Source: CBFDBF01 sp050287725
GTDB taxonomy: Bacteria; Pseudomonadota; Gammaproteobacteria; Chromatiales; Chromatiaceae
Direction: 5' to 3'
Length of the DNA: 21,528 nt
NCBI GenBank assembly: GCA_050287725.1
Contig: JBNKCL010000053.1
Span: 1-21,528 of the forward strand
In this document: positions 1 to 7,570 of the stretch, piece after piece
How the letters are laid out: every line of letters starts with the position of its first letter
Position numbering within the stretch: position 1 is the stretch's first letter
Made by a program: the position numbers and the translations under genes
Notes under the pieces: model-generated
What the model saw: the letters and a program-made list of their open reading frames with translations, nothing else
The model's database searches: none
Told to the model about the DNA's origin: nothing

Positions 1-648
1 GATCAGGCTCTTGCCGCCGCGGGGGATGATCACATCGATGTATTCAGGCATGGCGATCATCCGCCCCACCGCCTCGCGGTCGGTGGTGGCGATCACCTGT
101 ACGCCGTCCGCGGGCAGCCCCGCCCGTTCCAGCCCGCGCTGGACGCTGCCCGCGATGGCCTGGTTGGAGTGGAACGCCTCGGAGCCGCCGCGCAGCACCG
201 TGGCGTTGCCCGACTTCAGGCACAGGGCGGCGGCGTCCGCGGTGACGTTGGGGCGGGATTCATAGATGATCCCCACCACCCCGAGCGGCACCCGCATGCG
301 TCCCACCTGGATGCCGGTGGGCCGGTAGTTCATGTCGAAGATCTCGCCGATGGGATCGGGCAGGGCGGCGATCTGGCGCAACCCCTCGATCATGGAGTCG
401 ATGCGGGCGGGGGTCAGCTCCAGCCGGTCCAGCAGGGCGGCCTCCAGCCCCTTCTCGGCCCCGGCCTCCAGGTCCTTTTGGTTCTCCGCCATCAGGGTTT
501 TGCGCCGGCTGTCCAGCTCCCGGGCGATGGCCAGCAGCGCGTCGTTCTTTTCGGCGGTGCCGGCGGCGGCCAGGATGCGGGAGGCGGCCCGGGCCTTTTT
601 GCCCACCTGGGTCATATAGGCGGCGATATCGGTGATCTGTTCGGACAT
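1..648 (-). CDS. proA: Gamma-glutamyl phosphate reductase, N-terminal part (runs off left edge)
   Basis: This enzyme reduces gamma-glutamyl phosphate to glutamate-5-semialdehyde with NADPH, the second step of proline synthesis in the cytoplasm. Only the first 216 codons are present; the family is usually about 415-420 residues. The reverse strand from the ATG at 648 reads MSEQITDIAAYMTQVGKKA, then characteristic ProA segments including VPLGVVGIIYESRPNVTADA (residues about 99-118) and LRGGSEAF, and it ends in the window at IPRGGKSLI. The catalytic cysteine lies further on and cannot be checked. The ribosome binding site before 648 is weak. The gene follows holA after a 133-base gap that contains a REP-like palindrome, so it may be transcribed with the leuS operon or separately. 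nadD would be expected next to the left, from known gammaproteobacterial gene order. Confidence 0.95.
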   Translation of the reverse strand, partial: MSEQITDIAAYMTQVGKKARAASRILAAAGTAEKNDALLAIARELDSRRKTLMAENQKDLEAGAEKGLEAALLDRLELTPARIDSMIEGLRQIAALPDPIGEIFDMNYRPTGIQVGRMRVPLGVVGIIYESRPNVTADAAALCLKSGNATVLRGGSEAFHSNQAIAGSVQRGLERAGLPADGVQVIATTDREAVGRMIAMPEYIDVIIPRGGKSLI

Positions 649-723
649 GATGAAGACGGTTCCGGCTGTGTTGCGACTGGATGATTCGATGATTCTAAGG
701 TCTCAGGAGGCGGAGTCAATCTT

Positions 724-787
724 CTGTAGGAGCCCGGACCTCCGGGCGATCCATGGTTATTTCGCCCGCGGGAGCGGGCTCCTACAG
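724..787. repeat. REP/REPIN-like palindromic element (two inverted REP units)
   Basis: Two REP-like units face each other. The plus-strand unit starts TGTAGGAGCCCGGACC at 725; the minus-strand unit starts TGTAGGAGCCCGCTCC and reads leftward from 786. The outer arms CTGTAGGAGCCCG (724-736) and CGGGCTCCTACAG (775-787) are perfect 13-base inverted repeats. An inner pair, CGGGCGA (743-749) and TCGCCCG (762-768), also matches. The spacer is about CCATGGTTAT. The TGTAGGAGC...GGGCG form resembles the REP sequences known from Pseudomonas and other gammaproteobacteria. The holA stop codon (782-784) lies inside the right arm. The element could fold in the holA-proA mRNA and affect its stability or readthrough; that is inference. 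Confidence 0.8.
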
Positions 788-1801
788 GGTGGTTCGTGTT
801 CCCGCCAGACGCAGGGTGATCTGTTCCAGCAACAGCCAGGGATCGGCCCGCTCGCGTCCCTTGATGGCGCGGTCGGTCCGGGTGCAGAGGCGCAGCAGTT
901 GGTGCCAGCCGCGGGTCGGGGTGCGTTGCAGCGCCTTGCCCACCAGCGGTTTGCGGTTGTCCCACAGCCCCGGGCGGGCCGCGATCGCCCGCTGGGGCGG
1001 GGTGCCGTGTTCCACCTCCCAGGCCAGTTCCGCCAGCATGCGGACCTCACGGGCCAGGGCCCAGAGTACCACCGGGGTGGCGGTGCCTTCGCCGCGCAGT
1101 CCTCCGAGGATGCGCAGGGAGCGGGCGGCCTGCCCCGCCAGGGCGCTGTCCACCAGCTTGAAGACGTCGAACCGGGCGCTGTCGGAGACCGCCGCCAGCA
1201 GTTGTTCGGCGGAGAGGGGCTCCGATCCGTGCAACAGCAGCAGCTTGTCGATCTCCTGGGCCGCCGCCAGCAGGTTGCCCTCGATCTGATCCGCCAGCAG
1301 TGCGCCGACCCCCGGCTGGGGCTGCAGTCCGCGTTCGCGCATGCGCCGTTCCAGCCAGGGCACCAACTGCGCCCCGTCCACCGGCCAGATCTGGAGCACC
1401 ACCCCGGCCCGGTCGAGCGCCTTGAACCAGGCGCTGTTGGTCTGGCTCTTCTCCAGCTTGGGCATGGTGATCAGGAGCAGGGTGTCGTCCGGCGGCCGCT
1501 CGACATAAGCCTGTAGCGCCTTACCGCCCGCCGCTTCCGGTTTTCCCGAGGGGATGCGCAGGTCGATGATGCGTTTCTCGGAGAACAGGGAGAGGCTGTT
1601 GGCCTCCGCCGCCAGCTCGTTCCAGTCGAAGCCGCGGTCCACTTCTATGACCTCGCGCGTTGCATAGTCGAGGGAACGCGCCCGTTGGCGGATTCGGTCG
1701 GCCGCTTCCCCCAGCTGCAGCGGTTCGTCCCCCGAGAGCAGATAGAGGGGCGCCAATCCTTTCTTTAGGTGTGCCTCAAGCTCGGCCGGACGCAGCCGCA
1801 T
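782..1801 (-). CDS. holA: DNA polymerase III delta subunit
   Basis: HolA is the clamp-loader subunit that opens the beta sliding clamp; it works in the cytoplasm within the DnaX complex. The 339-residue product is close to the usual length (about 340). It starts MRLRPAELEAHLKKGLAPLY followed by LLSGDEPLQLGEAADRIR, the typical delta N-terminus, and continues with a degenerate AAA+ fold (EANSLSLFSEKRIIDLRIPS, residues about 66-85) and the ALLADQIEGNLLAAAQEIDK helix near the middle. It begins 5 bases after the lptE stop, with no strong ribosome binding site of its own, so translational coupling to lptE is likely. The last codon lies at the edge of the REP-like palindrome. Gene order lptE-holA supports the call. 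Confidence 0.95.
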   Translation of the reverse strand: MRLRPAELEAHLKKGLAPLYLLSGDEPLQLGEAADRIRQRARSLDYATREVIEVDRGFDWNELAAEANSLSLFSEKRIIDLRIPSGKPEAAGGKALQAYVERPPDDTLLLITMPKLEKSQTNSAWFKALDRAGVVLQIWPVDGAQLVPWLERRMRERGLQPQPGVGALLADQIEGNLLAAAQEIDKLLLLHGSEPLSAEQLLAAVSDSARFDVFKLVDSALAGQAARSLRILGGLRGEGTATPVVLWALAREVRMLAELAWEVEHGTPPQRAIAARPGLWDNRKPLVGKALQRTPTRGWHQLLRLCTRTDRAIKGRERADPWLLLEQITLRLAGTRTTL

Positions 1802-1806
1802 GGGAA

Positions 1807-2316
1807 TTACTTGAGGTTGGCCTGCATATGGTTCAGTACCCGCGCGACCAGGTCGCGGCGCATATCCTTGCGGAGTTCCTGCTCTTCCCGCCGTTTGCCC
1901 AGTACCTCGTCTTCGCGGTTGGTGTAGGTGCGCAGAACCTCCGCCTGCTGCCGCGGGAACAGTTCCTGGCCCCGGGCATCCACCATGTCGAATTCGAGCG
2001 ACTCCTGCAGTTCGTACTCCGCCACCTTGCCGGTGGTTCCGATTACCGATAACACCCGTTTGTTCGAAGAGTGGTTCAGGATGCGCAAAACCGCTCCCGC
2101 TTTATTTCTCTGCTCCGTAAGCTCCACTCCGCTGCCGGCCAGGGAGCGGTCCAGCTCCATGCGCAGGGCGTCGTAGCGCGCCAGCCCCTGAATGAACAGC
2201 GGGCTGATGGAGGGGGGGAGATCGAGGTCGCCGCGCAGATGCCAGCCGCACCCCTGGAGCAGGGCCAGAACGAGCAGTGCCGGCAGCAGGCGGATACGGC
2301 GAATCGCTTGTGGCAT
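1807..2316 (-). CDS. lptE: LPS-assembly lipoprotein LptE
   Basis: LptE is the outer-membrane lipoprotein that plugs the LptD barrel and helps insert lipopolysaccharide in the outer leaflet. The 169-residue product has a lipoprotein signal: positively charged MPQAIRRIR, a hydrophobic stretch, and a lipobox ending LLQGC, with the lipidated cysteine at residue 23. The mature start GWHLRGDLDLPPSISPL is typical of the family (CGFHLRG-like). The C-terminal part is highly charged (REEQELRKDMRRDLVARVL). A GGAG ribosome binding site (2323-2326) lies 6 bases before the ATG. It sits 12 bases after leuS and 5 bases before holA, the order seen in many gammaproteobacteria. Confidence 0.93.
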   Translation of the reverse strand: MPQAIRRIRLLPALLVLALLQGCGWHLRGDLDLPPSISPLFIQGLARYDALRMELDRSLAGSGVELTEQRNKAGAVLRILNHSSNKRVLSVIGTTGKVAEYELQESLEFDMVDARGQELFPRQQAEVLRTYTNREDEVLGKRREEQELRKDMRRDLVARVLNHMQANLK

Positions 2317-2328
2317 GGTTTTCTCCGG

Positions 2329-4923
2329 TTAGTTCGCGACGATGTTGATCAGTTTATTGGGCACGACGATGATCTTACGGATAGTTTTGCCGTCGGTAAA
2401 CTTCCGCACATTATCGTCTTCCAGAGCCAGCTTTTCGATAGCCTCTTGGTCGGCGTCGGCCGGCACCTGTAACTGGGCCCGCAGCTTGCCGTTCACCTGG
2501 ACGACGTACTGGATGGTGTCCTGGATCAAGGCGCCCTCGTCCGGCAGCGGCCAGTCGCTGTCGAGGATGTCGTCCCCGAATCCCAGCTCCCGCCATAAGT
2601 GGTGGCTGACATGGGGCGCGATGGGGGCGAGCAGCCGCAGGGTGATTCCCATGCCCTCGTGGAGCAGGGTCCGGTCGCCCGAAGAGTCGCCCAATTTGTA
2701 CAGGACGTTCACGATCTTCATGCAGGCGGAGACCACGGTGTTGAACTGCTGGCGCTCATAATCGAAGGCCGCCTGCTTCAGGGCCTCGTGGATCTCGCGC
2801 CGGGCCTCCTTCCGGGTCTCGTCCAGGGCGGAGAGATCCCCGGCGGCGGCGTTCCGGCCTTTCTCCGCCGCCAAAACCCAGAGCCGCCGGAGAAAACGGT
2901 GCGCGCCCTCCACCCCTTCGTCCGACCACTCCAGGGACTGCTCGGGCGGGGCGGTGAACATGGTGTAGAGCCGCACGGTGTCGGCGCCGAAGCGGTCCAC
3001 CATCGCCTGGGGGTCCACGCCGTTGTTCTTGGATTTGGACATCTTCTCGCTGCCGCCCACCTCCACCGGCTTGCCGTCCCCGGCGAGTGTGGCGCTGAGC
3101 ACGCGCCCTTTCTCGTCCCGCTCCACCTCCACCTCGGCGGGGTTGAACCAGTGCTTCTGGCCGTTGGACTCTTCCCGGAAGTAGGTGTCGGCCACCACCA
3201 TGCCCTGGGTGAGCAGGCGGGTGAAGGGCTCATCGGAGCTGACCAGTCCGGTATCCCGCAGCAGCTTGTGGTAGAAACGGGCGTAGAGCAGATGCAGGAT
3301 GGCGTGTTCGATACCGCCGATGTAGTGGTCCACCGGCAGCCAGTAGTTCGCCCGCCGGTCCAGCATCGCGTCATCGTTGTCGGGGCCGGTATAGCGGGCG
3401 TAATACCAGGAGGACTCCATGAAGGTGTCGAAGGTGTCGGTTTCGCGCTCCGCTTCGCCGCCGCATTCGGGGCAGGTGGTTTTGTACCATTCGGGCATCT
3501 TTTTGATGGGAGAGCCGCCGGTCTCGTCGAACTCCACATCCTCCGGCAATACCACCGGCAGATCCTCTTTCGGCACCGGCACGGTGCCGCACTTCGGGCA
3601 GTGGATCATGGGGATGGGGGCGCCCCAGTAGCGCTGGCGGGAGACCCCCCAGTCGCGCAGCCGGTACTGCACCTGCTTCTCGCCCAGCCCTTTGGCGGCG
3701 AGATCGGCGGCGATGGCGTCCACCGCCTCCAGGTAACCGCGGCCGTCGTATTTGCCGGAGTTGACGCAGACGCCTCTTTCTTTGTCCGCGTACCACTCCT
3801 GCCAGCCGTCGAGGGAGAAGCTCTCGCCCGCCACGTCGATCACCTGTTTGACGGGCAGACCGTACTCTTTGGCGAAATGAAAATCGCGTTCGTCGTGGGC
3901 CGGTACCGCCATCACCGCGCCCTCGCCGTAGCCCCAAAGCACATAGTTGCCCACCCACACCGGGACCGCTTCGCCGGTGAGCGGATGGGTGACGGAGAGG
4001 CCGGTGGGTAAACCCTTCTTTTCCATGGTGGCGAGATCCGCCTCCGCCACGCTGCCGGCGCGGCACTCCTCGATGAAGGCGGCCAGTTTCGGATCGCTCT
4101 TCGCCGCATGCTGCGCCAGCGGATGTTCCGGCGCCACCGCACAGAAGGTGACCCCCATGATGGTGTCGGCGCGGGTGGTGTAGACCCAGAGCTGTTCCGG
4201 CTTGCCGTCCAGTTCGTAGGGGAAGGCGAACCGCACGCCGTGGCTCTTGCCGATCCAGTTGCGCTGCATGGTGCGCACCTTCTCCGGCCACCCCTCCATC
4301 CGGTCCAGTTCCTGCAACAGCTCCTCGGCGTAGTCGGTGATCCGGATAAACCACTGCGGGATCTCGCGCCGTTCCACCAGGGCGCCGGAACGCCAGCCAC
4401 GGCCGTCGATCACCTGTTCGTTGGCAAGCACCGTCTGGTCCACCGGGTCCCAGTTGACCACGGCGTTCTTTTTATAGACCAACCCCTTGCGGAACAGCTC
4501 GGTGAAGAGCCACTGTTCCCACTTGTAGTATTCCGGTCGGCAGGTGGCCAGCTCCCGCCCCCAGTCGTAGCCGAAGCCGAGCCGCTGCAGCTGGCCCTTC
4601 ATGTATTCGATGTTGGAGTAGGTCCAGCGGGCCGGGGCCATCCGGTGCTTGATGGCGGCCCCCTCGGCCGGCAGCCCGAAGGCGTCCCACCCCATGGGTT
4701 GCAGTACGTTCTTGCCCAGCATGCGCTGGTAGCGGGCGATCACGTCGCCGATGGTGTAGTTGCGCACATGCCCCATGTGCAGCTTGCCGCTGGGGTAGGG
4801 GAACATGGATAGGCAGTAAAATTTCTCGCGCCCCGGCTCCTCGGTGACCCGAAAACTTTCATGGTCCAGCCAGAACTGCTGGGCCTCCTGCTCGATCTCC
4901 GCCGGGTTGTAACTCTCTTGCAT
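2329..4923 (-). CDS. leuS: Leucyl-tRNA synthetase
   Basis: A class I aminoacyl-tRNA synthetase that charges tRNA-Leu in the cytoplasm. The 864-residue length is normal for bacterial LeuRS (about 860). The HIGH-type motif is HMGH at residues 49-52, within PYPSGKLHMGHVRNY. The second catalytic motif KMSKS is at residues 627-631. Between them is the CP1 editing insertion, containing TTRADTIMGVTF, and a zinc-type insertion with CPKC and CPEC pairs. The N-terminus MQESYNPAEIEQEAQQFW matches the family start, which supports the ATG at 4923 even though no clear Shine-Dalgarno precedes it. It is the first gene of the leuS-lptE-holA-(proA) operon and is divergent from the ybeL-like gene. Long open frames on the opposite strand here are shadows caused by the GC-rich codon use. 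Confidence 0.98.
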   Translation of the reverse strand: MQESYNPAEIEQEAQQFWLDHESFRVTEEPGREKFYCLSMFPYPSGKLHMGHVRNYTIGDVIARYQRMLGKNVLQPMGWDAFGLPAEGAAIKHRMAPARWTYSNIEYMKGQLQRLGFGYDWGRELATCRPEYYKWEQWLFTELFRKGLVYKKNAVVNWDPVDQTVLANEQVIDGRGWRSGALVERREIPQWFIRITDYAEELLQELDRMEGWPEKVRTMQRNWIGKSHGVRFAFPYELDGKPEQLWVYTTRADTIMGVTFCAVAPEHPLAQHAAKSDPKLAAFIEECRAGSVAEADLATMEKKGLPTGLSVTHPLTGEAVPVWVGNYVLWGYGEGAVMAVPAHDERDFHFAKEYGLPVKQVIDVAGESFSLDGWQEWYADKERGVCVNSGKYDGRGYLEAVDAIAADLAAKGLGEKQVQYRLRDWGVSRQRYWGAPIPMIHCPKCGTVPVPKEDLPVVLPEDVEFDETGGSPIKKMPEWYKTTCPECGGEAERETDTFDTFMESSWYYARYTGPDNDDAMLDRRANYWLPVDHYIGGIEHAILHLLYARFYHKLLRDTGLVSSDEPFTRLLTQGMVVADTYFREESNGQKHWFNPAEVEVERDEKGRVLSATLAGDGKPVEVGGSEKMSKSKNNGVDPQAMVDRFGADTVRLYTMFTAPPEQSLEWSDEGVEGAHRFLRRLWVLAAEKGRNAAAGDLSALDETRKEARREIHEALKQAAFDYERQQFNTVVSACMKIVNVLYKLGDSSGDRTLLHEGMGITLRLLAPIAPHVSHHLWRELGFGDDILDSDWPLPDEGALIQDTIQYVVQVNGKLRAQLQVPADADQEAIEKLALEDDNVRKFTDGKTIRKIIVVPNKLINIVAN

Positions 4924-5089
4924 GGGTGCTGATTCGGTGCGTTGGACAGGGATGAAGAAAACCGGCTAAGGATACCGTAGCGACGAATAATGCGCGACCC
5001 GATTTGCCATCCGCCCGCCTTGGTGCAAACTATAAGGTAGGAGTTGTCCCGAATTGCGGGTGACGTCGAACAAGCGCGAGGAGAACGAG
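4924..5089. promoter_or_regulatory. Divergent intergenic region, leuS / ybeL-like
   Basis: This 166-base gap separates two divergent genes and must hold the promoters of both. Toward ybeL there is a TTGCCA (5004-5009) and an AT-rich CTATAAGG (5029-5036), but the spacing (19-21 bases depending on the -10 chosen) is longer than ideal. Toward leuS a TATCCT hexamer is present on the minus strand (4973-4978) without a convincing -35. No riboswitch or T-box-like structure was recognised. Exact promoter positions are therefore uncertain. Confidence 0.35.
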
Positions 5090-5611
5090 ATGGGCCAGAA
5101 TGAACAGCGCGATCCACTGGAGCGGCTGGTTACCGCGTACGAAACCATGTTGGAACGGGTGGACGATTTGATGGAGCGGGCCGAAGAGCACGCGCTCCCC
5201 ACCCTGAAGCACGCATTGGACCATGCGCGGGAGAAGGCGGTGGAGCTCAACGAGCTGACCCGCGAGGAGGCGCAACGGGTCGCAGACTATGTGGAACGGG
5301 ATCTGAAAGATGCGGCCGGGTTCGTGGCGGAACATGGAGAGGGGTTCAAGCAGTGGATGCGGTTCGATCTGCAGTTGATCGAAGAGCGTCTCCTGGAGAT
5401 GTTCATCGGCGTGGCGGACAAGACACGGCTGGAGCTGGAACGGCTGGCGGAGCGGGCGCGCAGGGCCACGTTCTACCACACCGGCGAGATCACCGGCCCC
5501 GGCACCCTGGTCTGCACCGGCTGCGGCAAGGCGCTGCATTTCCATAAAGCGGGCCATATCCCCCCCTGTCCCAAGTGTCATGGCACCGACTACAAGCGGC
5601 ACTGGGAGTGA
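5090..5611 (+). CDS. ybeL: DUF1451 (YbeL-like) zinc-ribbon protein
   Basis: Function unknown. The 173-residue product has a long charged, mostly helical N-terminal part (residues about 1-125, for example DDLMERAEEHALPTLKHALD and LTREEAQRVADYVERD) and a C-terminal zinc ribbon with CTGCGK and CPKCHG cysteine pairs, ending near GTDYKRHWE. This matches the DUF1451 family, whose E. coli member YbeL is also encoded next to leuS. I chose the ATG at 5090 because GAGGAG (5078-5083) lies 6 bases upstream. A longer frame beginning with TTG at 5054 would add 12 residues without a ribosome binding site and without family support. It is cytoplasmic by appearance, with no signal peptide. Soluble partners cannot be inferred. 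Confidence 0.85.
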   Translation: MGQNEQRDPLERLVTAYETMLERVDDLMERAEEHALPTLKHALDHAREKAVELNELTREEAQRVADYVERDLKDAAGFVAEHGEGFKQWMRFDLQLIEERLLEMFIGVADKTRLELERLAERARRATFYHTGEITGPGTLVCTGCGKALHFHKAGHIPPCPKCHGTDYKRHWE

Positions 5612-5758
5612 GAGCCGCTTTCGTGGCTGTCGGCAAGGAGGGTGAAGAGACTTCAGGCCGTCCCCCGCCCGGATGCTTGTGGCCGAGTTACCGTCCGTGG
5701 TTTTTTGTTGAAATGCGGCTGAGCGGCAGGTCGCCGCCCGGTCTGTGGAGTTGATCTT
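5612..5758 (+). other. Intergenic region with a weak hairpin after the ybeL-like gene
   Basis: This 147-base gap lies between two plus-strand genes. Directly after the stop, AGCCGC (5613-5618) can pair with GTGGCT (5623-5628) around a TTTC loop, with one G-T pair; no T-run follows, so a terminator role is doubtful. A T-rich stretch (GGTTTTTTG, about 5699-5707) lies further on without a clear stem. A GGAG at 5747-5750 serves as the ribosome binding site of the next gene. I saw no sigma-54 type -24/-12 element. Confidence 0.3.
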
Positions 5759-6472
5759 TTGTACCTTTCCCTGGTTCTCGCCTTTACCGTCGGGTTCTTC
5801 AGCGCCATCCATTGCTTCGGCATGTGCGGAGGCATCGTAGGCGCCCTCTCCCTCAGCCTGCCCGCGGCGGTTCGTGAGCGGCCGGTAAGCCTGCTGGGGT
5901 ATGTGTCGCTCTACAACCTGGGGCGGATCCTGGTGTATGTGCTGCTGGGGCTGTTGGTGGGGGCCGGTGGCCAGCTGCTGGGATGGGGAGTGGGGGATGA
6001 GCTGTGGCGCCAGGTTGCCGGGGCGGTAGCGGCGGTGACCCTGGTGCTGGTGGGGCTCTATCTCACCGACTGGTTCCCACCGTTACGCCGTATGGATCGG
6101 TTGGGGAACGTCCTGTGGCGGCGGCTGGAGCCATTGGCCCGGCGGATCTTGCCGATCCGAAGCTATCCGGGCGCGTTGCTGGCCGGGCTGATCTGGGGCT
6201 GGCTGCCCTGCGGACTGGTCTATTATGCGCTGTTCCTGACCCTGCCGTTGGGCGGTCCCTGGAAGAGCGGGCTCTTCATGCTGGCTTTCGGCCTCGGTAC
6301 CTTGCCCGCCATGTTGGCCACGGGTGCGCTCACCGGTTGGCTGGCGCGTTTGGGGCGTAACCGCAGGCTGCGGCAGGCGGCGGGGCTGGTTCTGGCGCTG
6401 TTCGGGTTGGGGATGCTGCTTTTCGGATTGGAGGTTTTTTTGATACCATCCCCAGTCCCGGCAGGGAATTAA
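5759..6472 (+). CDS. Sulfite exporter TauE/SafE (UreH-domain) family membrane protein
   Basis: A 237-residue inner-membrane protein with about six hydrophobic segments (roughly residues 2-25, 44-70, 83-104, 137-161, 168-191, 206-228). The first contains SAIHCFGMCGGIVGALSL, with an HCxxMCGG motif; the fourth contains GWLPCGLVYYALF. This pattern matches the COG2836/UreH-type branch, which in many gammaproteobacteria lies near cbb3 oxidase assembly genes and is suspected of handling metal or redox equivalents. No cco genes are visible here, so the role is open. The start is a TTG at 5759 with GGAG (5747-5750) eight bases upstream; there is no in-frame ATG nearby upstream. The next gene, a sigma-54 activator, begins about 70 bases downstream on the same strand. 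Confidence 0.8.
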   Translation: MYLSLVLAFTVGFFSAIHCFGMCGGIVGALSLSLPAAVRERPVSLLGYVSLYNLGRILVYVLLGLLVGAGGQLLGWGVGDELWRQVAGAVAAVTLVLVGLYLTDWFPPLRRMDRLGNVLWRRLEPLARRILPIRSYPGALLAGLIWGWLPCGLVYYALFLTLPLGGPWKSGLFMLAFGLGTLPAMLATGALTGWLARLGRNRRLRQAAGLVLALFGLGMLLFGLEVFLIPSPVPAGN

Positions 6473-6540
6473 CAACTGCACGGCATGGTCCGATTGAGGC
6501 GCAAGGCTTCGATAGCGAACAAAAAATAAGGGTGAACAGC

Positions 6541-7473
6541 ATGTTTTTAGGCAACGATCCGGCCCTGATGGAGGTTCTCAACGCCGCCCGAGTTGTGGCG
6601 GCCACTGACGTGAGTACCTTGGTTTACGGCGAGAGCGGAACCGGCAAAGAGTTGTTGGCCCGGTTTCTTCATCGCAACGGTCCGCGCAGCGGGCTTCCTT
6701 TCGTGTCGGTGAATTGCGCCGCATTGCCTGAAACCCTGGCGGAGTCTTTGCTGTTCGGACACAAGAAAGGGGCCTTTACCGGCGCCACTGCCGACCATGA
6801 TGGACATATTCGCGCCGCCGTGGGCGGGACCCTGTTTCTTGACGAAGTGGCGGAACTGCCCGCTTCGGTCCAGGCAAAGCTGCTCCGCTTCCTGGAATCC
6901 GGTGAGGTGTTGCCGGTCGGGAGTTCCACCCCGCTAAGGGTGGATGTCCGCATTGTTACCGCCACCCATCGGGATCTGAGTCGCGAAGTCGCCGCTGGCC
7001 GGTTCCGCGAAGATCTGTTTTATCGTCTGAATGTCGTACCGCTGCGGATGCCCGCCTTGCGGGAGCGGACGGGCGATATCCCGATGCTGTTAGAGCACTT
7101 CAGCCGGGAGTTTGCGCGTCGTCATAACCTGCAACTGCCGCATTTCAACCGGGCGGTTCGCGGTCTGTTGAAGCAGTATCACTGGCCGGGGAACGTGCGT
7201 GAGTTGCGTAATCTGTGCGAGCGTTTAACGGTCCTGTTGCCCGGTCAGGAGATTACGCCGCACAACCTGCCGGTCGAGTTCCGGACAAAAGCGGAAACGA
7301 TGCCGGCGGTTATGCAGCTTCCGCCCGAGGGGGTGGTTTTGGCTGACCTGGAACGCAACCTGATTCAGCAAGCGTTGGCGCGGACCCGCGGCAACCGCAG
7401 TCGGGCTGCGCGGTTGCTGGGAATCAGCCGTGACACGCTGCTCTATCGGCTGAAAAAGTTCGCGCTTGTCTGA
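6541..7473 (+). CDS. Sigma-54-dependent transcriptional activator without a sensory domain (AAA+ and Fis HTH only)
   Basis: An enhancer-binding protein that remodels sigma-54 RNA polymerase with ATP. The 310-residue product starts almost at the AAA+ domain: Walker A GESGTGKE (residues 30-37), the sigma-54 contact loop GAFTGA (77-82), Walker B GGTLFLDE (95-102), a sensor I-like VTATHRDL, and the downstream arginines in REDLFYRLN. A Fis-type helix-turn-helix is at the C-terminus (NRSRAARLLGISRDTLLYRL). There is no receiver, GAF or PAS domain in front, as in PspF. PspF is normally held in check by a partner protein (PspA), and no psp gene is visible here. I prefer the ATG at 6541, since AAGGG (6528-6532) is well spaced; a GTG at 6532 would add only three residues. 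Its target is unknown. Confidence 0.9.
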   Translation: MFLGNDPALMEVLNAARVVAATDVSTLVYGESGTGKELLARFLHRNGPRSGLPFVSVNCAALPETLAESLLFGHKKGAFTGATADHDGHIRAAVGGTLFLDEVAELPASVQAKLLRFLESGEVLPVGSSTPLRVDVRIVTATHRDLSREVAAGRFREDLFYRLNVVPLRMPALRERTGDIPMLLEHFSREFARRHNLQLPHFNRAVRGLLKQYHWPGNVRELRNLCERLTVLLPGQEITPHNLPVEFRTKAETMPAVMQLPPEGVVLADLERNLIQQALARTRGNRSRAARLLGISRDTLLYRLKKFALV

Positions 7474-7570
7474 CGTGTTTTGACGGCCGAGGGACGGCGT
7501 TAACGGTGTTGCGAACCCCGTCTGAGGCCCGCTCTGCACACCGGCGTAATCGCAAACTACCCCCGGTAGT
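7474..7570 (+). promoter_or_regulatory. Short intergenic region with an inverted repeat abutting the MHYT gene start
   Basis: ACTACC (7556-7561) and GGTAGT (7565-7570) form a perfect 6-base inverted repeat around CCC and end immediately before the ATG at 7571. A palindrome CGTTAACG lies at 7498-7505. In RNA the first repeat would hide the GGTAG that is the only candidate ribosome binding site, so it could limit translation; in DNA it could be an operator. No good -35/-10 pair was found, so the gene may also be transcribed from upstream. Confidence 0.45.

Noticed and set aside
632..1516. 294-codon plus-strand frame opposite proA and holA
   Set aside because: Crosses the REP-like palindrome and lies antisense to holA; no domain recognised.
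2599..4011. 470-codon open frame on the plus strand opposite leuS
   Set aside because: It lies wholly antisense to a clear leucyl-tRNA synthetase and has no recognisable domain; GC-rich codon use keeps the opposite frames open.
5054..5089. TTG start 12 codons upstream for the ybeL-like gene
   Set aside because: No ribosome binding site there, while GAGGAG is well placed for the ATG at 5090.
5612..5758. Sigma-54 promoter ahead of the TauE/SafE gene
   Set aside because: TGGC words are present but no GC lies at the required distance for a -24/-12 element.
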